64,000 nucleotides of DNA from Bacteroidota bacterium (GTDB lineage Bacteria; Bacteroidota; Bacteroidia; Bacteroidales; F082): contig JAEWWJ010000053.1 in assembly GCA_023396415.1 (NCBI GenBank), positions 1 through 64,000 of the forward strand, written 5' to 3'. Within the stretch, counting starts at the first letter, position 1; every line of letters begins with the position of its first letter. This document shows positions 43,665-52,137 of this stretch, piece by piece. A program made the translations under genes and the position numbers. The notes under the pieces are model-generated. The model did no database searches. It worked only from the letters and a program-made list of their open reading frames with translations, and was not told where the DNA came from.

Positions 43665-44576
43665 ATGAAGATGAATTTTGTAACTTTTGATATTGAGGAA
43701 TGGTATGCCGCCAATTACGGAAGCGTTGATTTGAGCCGATTTTCTGACAGCTCATCACATCTCGAACGTGGAGTGGATCGGCTTATAGATATTTGTGCCC
43801 AAGCAGAAGTTACTTCAACTTGCTTTGTTGTAGGCGATATTGCCCGCGACAAACCTCATATTGTGAAGAAATTGCACCGTGCCGGCCACGAAATTGCTTC
43901 ACACAGCTTTGCTCACGAGCTCGTTTATAATATGACTCCGGAGGCGTTTGCTGCTGATTTGAAGCTTTCGTGCAATCATCTTGAGCAAATCATCGGCGAA
44001 AAAGTAATTGGTTTCAGGGCGCCCTCATGGTCGGTGAAAATGGGAATATTGCCTTGGTTTTATGAGGCGTTACAACAGCAAGGCATCCTTTATTCTTCCT
44101 CCGTTTTTCCGGGAAAAACATACCTCTATGGCATTCCTGACTTTCCCGAAAAAATCCATCAGCCCACCATTTCGGGTATTGAACAGAAAGTGTGGGAAAT
44201 TCCGCAAACTTTATTTTCAATTGCAGGCAAAAAGTTTGGTTTTAGCGGAGGGTTTTACCTCAGGGCCTTGCCATTATGGTTCATTCTCCAGATGATGGAA
44301 AGAAAAAACGCAGCCGCGAAAAGTGTTTTTCTGTACCTGCATCCGCGTGAAATTGATCCGCAGGCACCTAAGCTTCAATTGCCTCTCCTTGAAAGGTTTA
44401 TACATTATTACGGCGTTGCCGGATGCGAAGGAAAATTCACAAAAATTCTTCAACATTTTAAAGGCACTTTCATGGTGATGGGTGACTACATCCGACAACT
44501 GACCGTTGAAAATGAAATGAACGGAGAACCAACAACGCATGAGAACCAAACAATTTACGCTTTTGAAAACCGTTAA
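43665..44576 (+). CDS. polysaccharide deacetylase (NodB family)
   Basis: 303 residues. NodB motif 1 is FDIEEW (the FDxE variant seen in exopolysaccharide-associated deacetylases) and motif 2 is HEIASHSFAHEL with the H-x3-H metal pair. Motif 3 is FRAPSWSV, and the C-terminal YLHPREIDP is the motif 5 His. The active site therefore looks complete. No signal peptide, so it acts in the cytoplasm, as ArnD-like deformylases on lipid-linked sugars do at the membrane face. The start could also be the second Met (43671). It lies 20 bases after the ArnE/F-like gene and 60 before the GT-C gene. Confidence 0.87.
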   Translation: MKMNFVTFDIEEWYAANYGSVDLSRFSDSSSHLERGVDRLIDICAQAEVTSTCFVVGDIARDKPHIVKKLHRAGHEIASHSFAHELVYNMTPEAFAADLKLSCNHLEQIIGEKVIGFRAPSWSVKMGILPWFYEALQQQGILYSSSVFPGKTYLYGIPDFPEKIHQPTISGIEQKVWEIPQTLFSIAGKKFGFSGGFYLRALPLWFILQMMERKNAAAKSVFLYLHPREIDPQAPKLQLPLLERFIHYYGVAGCEGKFTKILQHFKGTFMVMGDYIRQLTVENEMNGEPTTHENQTIYAFENR

Positions 44577-44636
44577 ATACAGCTACTTTTGTAGGGTCAA
44601 CCGCGGTTGAGGAATGTTTGAAACAAAACCACTGAT

Positions 44637-46055
44637 ATGATTTCATTTTTTAAGAAAAACGGGGAAAAGAAATACGGCTTTAAGCTTTCACTAACAGTTT
44701 TCCTGCTTTCGATATTCGCGGTCATATATACCGATTTCAACGTGTCGAAATGGAAAACCAACAAAAGCGTTATCGTTCATGACATTACCCAGTACAATTC
44801 TTATTTGCCTACGCTTTTTATTTATAAGGACCTCAGCCTGAGTTATTACAACGCAAATCCTGAGGCTTTGGGCCGGGGCTTTTATCCAAAAATAACCCCA
44901 ATTGGTAAAAAAGCCATCATGGCCACTTATGGCATGTCGTTGTTGTACTCGCCTTTTTTCTTTGTCGGAAACGCCCTTGCCGAACCTTTTGGCTACGAAG
45001 CGAACGGATTGACAGCACCTTACCAAATGGCATTGCAGTTCAGCAGCTTGTTTTATTTTGCCATAGGATTGTTTTTTATGCGAAAAACACTGATGAAATA
45101 CTTTAGCGATAAAGTGATTGCTTTGGTGATGTTGGCCACTTTGTTTGGCTCGAATTTGTTTTTCTACGTCACCGGCGAAGCCCCAATGACGCACGCTTTC
45201 AGCTTTTGTTTGATCACGCTTTTCCTTTATGTAGCCGATAAATGGGTGGAAAAAATATCCATTGGGTCAACCATTCAATTGGGATTGCTGGTGGGGCTTA
45301 TTTCACTCATACGGCCCACCAACATTATAGTGGTAACTTTGTTGGTATTGTGGAAAGTGACCAACTTCAGCGACCTGAAAGACCGTTTTTTCATGCTCCT
45401 CAAGCATTGGCATTTTATTCTTTTGATGATTGTCTTCGCCTTTCTTGTTTGGGTGCCTCAGTTTATTTACTGGAAATGGGTCTCAGGCCAATATCTTTAC
45501 TATTCTTACCCCGACGATCAGGGCTTTTTCTTTCTCAACCCTCAGCTGTATAACAATTTGTTTTCTTGGCGAAAAGGTTGGCTCATTTACGCGCCGGTGA
45601 TGACTTTTTCATTGATTGGAATAGGTTTACTGCATCGGGTGAACAAATTGTTTTTTTGGCCGGTATTGGTTTATTTCCTTATCAGCTGGTATATTCTTTC
45701 CTCTTGGTGGGATTGGTGGTATGGCGGTGGTTTTGGCATGAGGCCTTACATTGATTCTTATGGTGTGTTTGCCTTTGGAATGGCAGCATTTCTGACATGG
45801 GTGTTCAAACAAAAAAAACTTTTAAAAATACCCCTGATTATCCTCTTCGTGTTGGCATTGCTACTCGGTGGCTACAACAATATGCGCTATCACTACTCGT
45901 CGCTCCATTTCGACAGCAATACCCGCGAAACTTACTTTGTTGATTTCTTTCAAGTACGACACACACCTGGCTATTGGAAATCATTGAGAAAACCCGACTA
46001 TAAACTCGCTCGAAAAGGCATTTACCGCTATGAAGATGAATCAGTTGAAAAATGA
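44637..46055 (+). CDS. GT-C family membrane glycosyltransferase (ArnT/PMT-like)
   Basis: 472 residues with roughly ten to eleven membrane helices. A large first extracytoplasmic loop follows helix 1 and begins with VHDITQYNSYLPTLF, whose acidic residue sits where GT39/GT83 enzymes place the catalytic Asp. Aromatic-rich helices (SWWDWWYGGGFGMRPYIDSY) are typical of GT-C transferases using polyprenyl-phosphate sugars. It would transfer a lipid-linked sugar to an acceptor outside the inner membrane. The following GT2 gene, which could make the polyprenyl-phosphate sugar, overlaps its end by 26 bases. Acceptor unknown. Confidence 0.8.
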   Translation: MISFFKKNGEKKYGFKLSLTVFLLSIFAVIYTDFNVSKWKTNKSVIVHDITQYNSYLPTLFIYKDLSLSYYNANPEALGRGFYPKITPIGKKAIMATYGMSLLYSPFFFVGNALAEPFGYEANGLTAPYQMALQFSSLFYFAIGLFFMRKTLMKYFSDKVIALVMLATLFGSNLFFYVTGEAPMTHAFSFCLITLFLYVADKWVEKISIGSTIQLGLLVGLISLIRPTNIIVVTLLVLWKVTNFSDLKDRFFMLLKHWHFILLMIVFAFLVWVPQFIYWKWVSGQYLYYSYPDDQGFFFLNPQLYNNLFSWRKGWLIYAPVMTFSLIGIGLLHRVNKLFFWPVLVYFLISWYILSSWWDWWYGGGFGMRPYIDSYGVFAFGMAAFLTWVFKQKKLLKIPLIILFVLALLLGGYNNMRYHYSSLHFDSNTRETYFVDFFQVRHTPGYWKSLRKPDYKLARKGIYRYEDESVEK

Positions 46056-47007
46056 CAGTGCTGTAACGGTGCCTGAAATTGCAGTTGTTATTCCCACTTA
46101 TAAGGCCACGCAGCACCTCAGTGAAGTGATTGAAGGAATACCTTCTTACATTCATCACGTCATTGTTGTTGACGATCGCTGTCCTGAAAAATCCGGCAAA
46201 ATAGCACAAAAGATGGCCGAAACCGACACGCGGATTCATGTCATTTTTCACGAGAAAAACAAAGGCGTTGGCGGTGCAATGGTTACAGGCTACAGAGCCG
46301 CATTGGCCCTCAACTGTGGAATTGTAGTTAAAATGGACAGCGATAGCCAAATGGATCCTTCCTACTTGCCCGAACTTCTTGAACCGCTCATCAATAAAAA
46401 AGCAGCCTACGCCAAAGGTAACCGCTTTGTTGATTTTAAGGCTTTGCGCGCCATGCCAACGCTTCGCCTGATGGGCAACAGTATATTGTCCTTCATGGTG
46501 AAAGCCTGCTCCGGCTATTGGAACATCATGGACCCCACCAATGGTTACACGGCCATCAGTGTTGAGGCTCTGGAAAAAATGAATCTTGATAAATTGGCCA
46601 ACGATTTTTTCTTTGAATCGGATATGTTGATTCGATTAAATATTCAAAACGCCGTCATCAAAGATGTGGCCATTCCGGCACGCTATGGCAATGAAACCAG
46701 TAATTTGAGTATCCGCCGTGTGCTTTTTAAATTTCCTTTTTTGTTGACCAAAGGCCTCATCAAAAGATTTGTGTTGAAATACCTCATTTTCGATTTCAAT
46801 ATGGCTTCTGTTTATACCTTGGTAGGTTTTCCAATGGTGATTTGGGGGCTGGTGTTTGGCATCATTAAGTGGATCGAAAACGCAAACATCCATGTTTCAA
46901 CACCCACCGGCACGGTGATGATGTCGGTGTTGCCCCTAATTTTGGGAACCCAATTTATCCTCGCCGCCATCAACATTGATATTCAATCTACGCCAAAAAG
47001 CGAGTAG
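46030..47007 (+). CDS. GT2 family glycosyltransferase with C-terminal helices (DPM1/ArnC-like)
   Basis: 325 residues. The GT-A fold is shown by VVIPTYKATQHL, the nucleotide-binding VDDRCPEKSG, and the DxD-type MDSDSQMDP. About 90 C-terminal residues form two membrane helices (MASVYTLVGFPMVIWGLVFGI and MMSVLPLILGTQFILAAI, read in parts), as in polyprenyl-phosphate glycosyltransferases such as ArnC and GtrB. It should load a sugar onto a polyprenyl phosphate for the upstream GT-C enzyme. The gene overlaps the upstream gene by 26 bases (or 20 from the second Met at 46036), indicating coupling. Sugar unknown. Confidence 0.87.
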   Translation: MKMNQLKNDSAVTVPEIAVVIPTYKATQHLSEVIEGIPSYIHHVIVVDDRCPEKSGKIAQKMAETDTRIHVIFHEKNKGVGGAMVTGYRAALALNCGIVVKMDSDSQMDPSYLPELLEPLINKKAAYAKGNRFVDFKALRAMPTLRLMGNSILSFMVKACSGYWNIMDPTNGYTAISVEALEKMNLDKLANDFFFESDMLIRLNIQNAVIKDVAIPARYGNETSNLSIRRVLFKFPFLLTKGLIKRFVLKYLIFDFNMASVYTLVGFPMVIWGLVFGIIKWIENANIHVSTPTGTVMMSVLPLILGTQFILAAINIDIQSTPKSE

Positions 47008-47067
47008 AAAATCAAAACCTTGTTGAACTTCTTCTATTTTTATCCTCCAATAGACGTTCGAATACAT

Positions 47068-47075
47068 TAACTTTG
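47068..47075 (+). promoter_or_regulatory. -7 promoter element for rnr
   Basis: TAACTTTG matches TAnnTTTG, 29 bases before the ATG at 47104. Confidence 0.5.
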
Positions 47076-47103
47076 AAGTCTGTTATTACCAATTTATTGC
47101 CTT

Positions 47104-49281
47104 ATGCCCAAAAAGAAAGCCCTTCCCAGCGGCGTTAAAAACACCCTTGCAGCCACCATTCTGAGTATTTTCGGCTCCAGTCCTTTCAAGCCACTGAACT
47201 ACAAACAAATCAGCAAATCGCTCAGCATGAAGGATAAAGCTGGAAAAGATTTGATCCACAATATCCTAGTTGAGTTGGCCAAAGAAGGAAAGTTGATCGA
47301 AGACAAACCCTATCGCTATACATTGAGCCCGGCCATGATTGAGACTTATGGCCCCAAGAAAGAATACCTCACCGGAAGGGTTGATATGAAAAGCACTGGC
47401 AAAGCTTACGTTACTCCCGAAAAAGGAGGTGAAGATGTGTTCATTTCGGCCAACAACACCGGCCAAGCTTTGCACGAAGACCTGGTGAAAGTGTATCTTT
47501 TCCCTCAACGCAAAAACCACAAAACCGAAGGGCAGATTGTGGAAGTCTTGGAACGCAAAAAAACCGATTATGTGGGTGTGATTTCCATATCAAAGCAATT
47601 TGGCTTTTTGGCTCCCGACAGCAGTAAAATGCCCGTGGAAATTTTCGTACCCAAAGAAGCATTGAACCAAGCAAAAAATGGACAAAAAGTGATCGTCCGC
47701 ATCACGCAGTGGCCCGAAGGATCTAAAAACCCTTTTGGCGAAGTGATTAAAGTTTTGGGGATGCCCGGCGACAACAATGTGGAGATGCAATCCATTTTGG
47801 CCGAATACAACTTCCCGCTGCAATTTCCGCAAGCAGTTGAAGAGGTGGTGAATAAAATCAAACCTGAAATTTCTGCCGATGAAATTGCGAAACGCCGCGA
47901 TTATCGAAATATCCTCACCATTACTGTTGACCCCGCCGATGCCAAAGATTTTGACGATGCCCTTTCGCTGCGAAAGCTCGAAAACGGCAACTGGGAAGTG
48001 GGCGTGCATATAGCCGATGTAGCCCATTATGTGCGCGAGGGCAGCCCCACCGATGCCGAAGCACAAGACAGAGGAACATCCATTTATCTTGTTGACAGAA
48101 CCATTCCCATGTTGCCCGAGCGGCTTTCCAACGATCTTTGTTCGTTACGACCTGACGAGGAAAAGCTTTGTTTTGCTGCCGTGTTTGAGATGAATGAAAA
48201 GGCCATTGTGCTCAACGAATGGATTGGGAAAACAGTGATCAAATCGGCACGACGGTACGCTTACGAAGAGGTGCAAGCCATCATCGAAGGCGGCGAAGGC
48301 CAGTACAAAGAAGAGGTGTTGGTGCTGCATCAGTTGGCATCACGCCTGCGCGAACAAAGAATGAAAGCCGGCTCCATTAATTTTCATTCCGAAGAGGTGA
48401 AATTCATCCTCGATGAAAACGGAAAACCGATTGACACTTATGTTAAAGTGCAGCAGGAGAGCCATATGCTGATAGAAGATTTTATGCTTTTGGCCAACCG
48501 AACAGTGGCAGAAAAGATTGGAAAACCCCAAGGTCGCAAAAAAGTGAAGACTTTTGTTTACCGTATCCACGACGAACCCAACCCCGAAAAGCTGAATACC
48601 TTTCTCCAGTTCATCGGCAAGTTAGGATACAGCATGAACATCAGCTCGCGGCAACGTTTGGTGAAATCATACAACGACCTCTTCAAAGCCGTTGAAGGAA
48701 AAGGCGAAAAAAACCTGGTCGAAACCATTGCCATCCGCACCATGGCCAAAGCCGAATATAGCACCCAAAATATCGGCCATTATGGCTTGGCGTTTAAATT
48801 TTACACCCACTTTACATCGCCCATCCGGCGCTATCCCGACTTGATCGCCCACCGTTTGCTCGAACGCTATTTGATTGAAAACAAAGACAGTGTAAGCGCC
48901 GACTCCCTTGAGCCTGTGTGCAAACACGCTTCTGAAATGGAACGCCGCGCTGCTGATATGGAACGTGAATCCATCAAATACAAACAGGCTGAATATCTGT
49001 CTGATAAGGTAGGAAAAGTGTTTGAAGGCTTAATTTCGGGCGTGAGCAAATGGGGTATTTTTGTCGAACTCAAACAAAGCAAATGCGAAGGCATGGTGCG
49101 CTACAGCGAAATGCCCGGCGATTACTATTATTTGGATGAGGACAACTACCGTGTGATCGGACAAAGTCATGGAAAAATGTATCGGCTCGGCGATCCGGTT
49201 ACTGTTCAGGTGAAAAATGTGGACCTCGCGCGAAAAAAACTCGATTTTATTATCCTTGACCAAGAAAAACACAAACGGTAA
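47104..49281 (+). CDS. rnr: ribonuclease R
   Basis: 725 residues, the common length. Processive 3' to 5' exoribonuclease. Layout: N-terminal helix-turn-helix-like region (to about 75), two cold-shock OB domains, the RNB catalytic domain with TVDPADAKDFDDALSL (metal-binding Asp quartet), the HIADVAHYV strand and FTSPIRRYPDLIAHRLL, then an S1 domain (GLISGVSKWGIFVELKQ) and a short basic tail ending EKHKR. The intact catalytic aspartates and the RRYPD motif indicate activity. It has its own -7 box. Confidence 0.97.
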   Translation: MPKKKALPSGVKNTLAATILSIFGSSPFKPLNYKQISKSLSMKDKAGKDLIHNILVELAKEGKLIEDKPYRYTLSPAMIETYGPKKEYLTGRVDMKSTGKAYVTPEKGGEDVFISANNTGQALHEDLVKVYLFPQRKNHKTEGQIVEVLERKKTDYVGVISISKQFGFLAPDSSKMPVEIFVPKEALNQAKNGQKVIVRITQWPEGSKNPFGEVIKVLGMPGDNNVEMQSILAEYNFPLQFPQAVEEVVNKIKPEISADEIAKRRDYRNILTITVDPADAKDFDDALSLRKLENGNWEVGVHIADVAHYVREGSPTDAEAQDRGTSIYLVDRTIPMLPERLSNDLCSLRPDEEKLCFAAVFEMNEKAIVLNEWIGKTVIKSARRYAYEEVQAIIEGGEGQYKEEVLVLHQLASRLREQRMKAGSINFHSEEVKFILDENGKPIDTYVKVQQESHMLIEDFMLLANRTVAEKIGKPQGRKKVKTFVYRIHDEPNPEKLNTFLQFIGKLGYSMNISSRQRLVKSYNDLFKAVEGKGEKNLVETIAIRTMAKAEYSTQNIGHYGLAFKFYTHFTSPIRRYPDLIAHRLLERYLIENKDSVSADSLEPVCKHASEMERRAADMERESIKYKQAEYLSDKVGKVFEGLISGVSKWGIFVELKQSKCEGMVRYSEMPGDYYYLDEDNYRVIGQSHGKMYRLGDPVTVQVKNVDLARKKLDFIILDQEKHKR

Positions 49282-49308
49282 TTGTTGGCTTTTTTAATGC
49301 CTACAGTT

Positions 49309-50835
49309 TTAATGGTGCTGTTTGTTTTTTAGTCCGAGAATGGTAGAAAGCGGAAAGTTGGTCATCAAGGCTTCCACCCAAGCGGTGAAATCGAAGATGC
49401 GCAGCACCTGTTGTTCAAAAATATCTTTACGGATGCTTTCCAGTTCCGGCTCGTACTTTTGCCACATTTTCAAACGCTTACTCTGCTGCATCGGAATTTG
49501 CTTCTGAAGAAAAAGCAGCAGAAACCTTTCCATTTTGTAGCCTTTGTCTTCGCCTGCCAACTCACGCCGCAGTGATCGGCATTGGTAGCTAACAAGTTCA
49601 TAATCAGCTAAATGATAGAGAATCATCAGGCTTACCATGCGGATGGTGCGGTACATGGGCAGAAAATAGTAGGTCTTACCCCTGATGATGATCTGGCTCA
49701 AAAAACGGTGGGCTTTGTTGTATTCTTCTTTACCAAAATAAATCAAAGCGGTATAAAGACAAAGCTCGGCCTGTCGTGAAGGGTTCAACGTAAACATTCG
49801 GGCGTATAGGTTTTCTTTATAATCAGCCATCAGCGCTAAGGCCGATGCAAAATTGCCTTGATCGAGGTGAGGGTATAGTTCATATAAATAAATGGTGCAT
49901 AAGGTATGCGTTTTAAACTCTACCGAAGTGTCGGTAATTTTCTTCAGCTGGTCAATAAAATAGGTCATGCCGGCATAGTTTCTAATGCTTCTGAGGCTTT
50001 CAAGCACGCCCTCGATCGTTAAAAGATAATACACCGGTGGGTTGCTCCACAGGTGTTTATTGGTTTCAAAAAGATTACTGAGTTCAAAATACGATCGCAA
50101 AGCCGATTTGTAATCGCCAACGCTGATGAGGTAATCGGATTGAAAAAGTTGGTGCAGTTTGGTAATTTCAAAGTTTTCAGGAGTCAGTGATGCCACGATG
50201 CTAATTTCGCTATAAACAAGGTCATTCAGGTATCTTTTGTCTTCCTCCGAACGGGAATAGCCTTTGGTATGCAGACGATGTTTCAGGATTTCGTATAGGG
50301 CCGACTGTTCATTGACTTTCCGTAGGATTTTTATTGATTCGTTGAGTTTGAACTGTTTTTTGAGCAGCTCCTCCTCGCTAATGTTTGGGAAATTAAGTGC
50401 TAACAAATACTCCAATTCGAGCCGTCCGGCCAATAAGAGGGCGTGGTAGTTTTCGAGTTTTTCGGCCTGAACCGTCACCATTTTCAACAAACCAAAACAC
50501 TCATCATACAATGATTTTTCAAATAAAACTCTGGCCTTGAGTATTTTATTAAACAGTAGGTAGTGCTTATCTTGTGCCGAACGTAAGTCGAGCGACTCAT
50601 CGAGCAGCAAGTCGAAAAGGTAGTTCACCACACTGTCGAAGGCCGTTTTTGGCTTTTTGAGTTTAAATTTTTCACGTAGCACCTCCATTTGCAGATTGGG
50701 TTCTGCTACCAAAATCTCATATAGAACAAGGTAGTCGGGTTTTGTTTTCCGACAAGAGGTGGCGACACTGAACTTTTTCTTTTCGGCTCGCGACATGGAG
50801 TGCACGAGCTGAACCAGCGATTCAAACTTGGTCAT
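49309..50835 (-). CDS. uncharacterised helical-repeat protein
   Basis: About 508 residues starting MTKFESLVQLVHSMSRAEKKKF. No recognised domain. The composition is helix-rich throughout, with several tandem helix pairs such as EYNKAHRFLSQII and ALALMADYKENLYAR that suggest TPR-like repeats, and no membrane segment or signal peptide. The N-terminus with SRAEKKKFS is one I associate loosely with Bacteroidota-only proteins of unknown function. It converges on rnr (27 bases between stops) and is divergent from the ribokinase operon across a 366-base gap, so a regulatory link to that locus is possible but unproven. Confidence 0.7.
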   Translation of the reverse strand: MTKFESLVQLVHSMSRAEKKKFSVATSCRKTKPDYLVLYEILVAEPNLQMEVLREKFKLKKPKTAFDSVVNYLFDLLLDESLDLRSAQDKHYLLFNKILKARVLFEKSLYDECFGLLKMVTVQAEKLENYHALLLAGRLELEYLLALNFPNISEEELLKKQFKLNESIKILRKVNEQSALYEILKHRLHTKGYSRSEEDKRYLNDLVYSEISIVASLTPENFEITKLHQLFQSDYLISVGDYKSALRSYFELSNLFETNKHLWSNPPVYYLLTIEGVLESLRSIRNYAGMTYFIDQLKKITDTSVEFKTHTLCTIYLYELYPHLDQGNFASALALMADYKENLYARMFTLNPSRQAELCLYTALIYFGKEEYNKAHRFLSQIIIRGKTYYFLPMYRTIRMVSLMILYHLADYELVSYQCRSLRRELAGEDKGYKMERFLLLFLQKQIPMQQSKRLKMWQKYEPELESIRKDIFEQQVLRIFDFTAWVEALMTNFPLSTILGLKNKQHH

Positions 50836-51169
50836 AATGCGTAGTTTTTTATTTTCAAAATCTTGCAAAACACGATTTAAACCCGCAACAATAAAAAAAT
50901 TGCAATCTTCATCATTTCCGCAATCGTTTGATATCTGTTTAATAACAAGGGCTTTATGTGGAAATCTTCAACAATAGTTCCTGTTGTGGGCATCCGGCTT
51001 AATTTTCCGCCAAGTTAATTATAATTCTTGAATAAGGTTGATTTAAGCATGACAAACATTTTTTAATTGTTTGAAAATGTAATATATAGTAAATAAATTG
51101 TTTTTTATCTTACCATTTGTAATTGTTGTAATGGAAGCTTATTTGGGTTTACTTCCTTCGGCTTAGTGA
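50836..51169. other. AT-rich intergenic region upstream of the ribose-type operon
   Basis: No credible gene in this stretch. It must hold the start signals of the helical protein gene and the upstream control sites of the operon whose -7 box is at 51170. No dyad operator stood out by eye. Confidence 0.5.
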
Positions 51170-51177
51170 TAGCTTTG
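51170..51177 (+). promoter_or_regulatory. -7 promoter element for the rbsK-SusCD-ARH operon
   Basis: TAGCTTTG matches TAnnTTTG, 24 bases before the ATG at 51202. Upstream, TTTG at 51142 (24-base gap) or TTTA at 51148 (18-base gap) could act as -33 elements. Confidence 0.5.
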
Positions 51178-51201
51178 TGGGAGATTTAATCAAAGCGAAA
51201 T

Positions 51202-52131
51202 ATGCACACCAAAAAAATTACAGTTGTTGGAAGTTGTAATACCGACATGGTTATCAAAGCCGACAGATTACCTATTCCGGGAGAAACCGTTTTAGGCGGA
51301 AAGTTTTTCATGAACCCGGGAGGTAAAGGCGCCAACCAAGCCGTTGCTGCCGCTCGAATGGGCGGAAACGTTACCCTGATTTCAAAAACGGGAAACGATG
51401 TTTTTGGCAAACAGTCGGTCATGCTCTATGATTCGGAGAACATCCACACCAACTATATTTTTTCCGATCCCAACAATCCGTCGGGCGTTGCATTGATAAC
51501 GGTTGATTCCAATGGCGAAAACTGTATCGTGGTGGCTTCTGGTGCCAATGCCAATCTTTTTCCGGCTGATATTGACAAAGCCATTTCATCCATCGAGAGC
51601 AGCAATATGGTGTTGATGCAACTCGAAATTCCTATCGAAACGGTGGAATATGTTGCTGAAATTGCACAAAAGAAAGACATAAAAGTGATCCTCAACCCTG
51701 CTCCGGCCAGGGCGCTGTCTGATAAACTGCTCAACAATTTATACATTATTATACCCAACAGAAGTGAAGCTGAAATCCTTTCGGGAATTAAAGTCACCGA
51801 CCTCGAAAAAGCCCGTATGGCTGCCGACATTATCAGTGCTAAAGGGGTAAATATTGTTGTGATCACTCTTGGCTCCGAAGGGGCATTGATCAAAGAATAC
51901 GATCAATATCATTTTGTGGAAGCCGTAAAAGTGGACGCAGTGGACACCACAGCGGCAGGCGATGTGTTTTGCGGAACGGTTTGTGTTGGCCTTGCTGAGG
52001 GAAAAACGATTATCGAGGCTGTTAAAATGGCTGCCAAGGCGGCGGCAATCACTGTAACGAGAATGGGCGCACAGTCGTCAATTCCTTATCGTACGGAGTT
52101 ATTATCTGTTGAAGAGAATATCGAAATATAA
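51202..52131 (+). CDS. rbsK: ribokinase
   Basis: 309 residues, PfkB family. It phosphorylates D-ribose to ribose-5-phosphate in the cytoplasm. The first PfkB signature is NPGGKGANQAVAAARMGG, and the substrate-side strings SCNTDMVIKADRLP and LNPAPARAL match ribokinase rather than fructokinase. The second signature carrying the catalytic Asp is VDTTAAGDVFCG, near residue 250, and is intact. As the first gene of the operon, 6 bases before the SusC gene, it identifies ribose as the likely end product of the locus. This is the strongest clue to what the following exported enzymes release. Confidence 0.95.
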   Translation: MHTKKITVVGSCNTDMVIKADRLPIPGETVLGGKFFMNPGGKGANQAVAAARMGGNVTLISKTGNDVFGKQSVMLYDSENIHTNYIFSDPNNPSGVALITVDSNGENCIVVASGANANLFPADIDKAISSIESSNMVLMQLEIPIETVEYVAEIAQKKDIKVILNPAPARALSDKLLNNLYIIIPNRSEAEILSGIKVTDLEKARMAADIISAKGVNIVVITLGSEGALIKEYDQYHFVEAVKVDAVDTTAAGDVFCGTVCVGLAEGKTIIEAVKMAAKAAAITVTRMGAQSSIPYRTELLSVEENIEI

Positions 52132-52137
52132 TTCATT

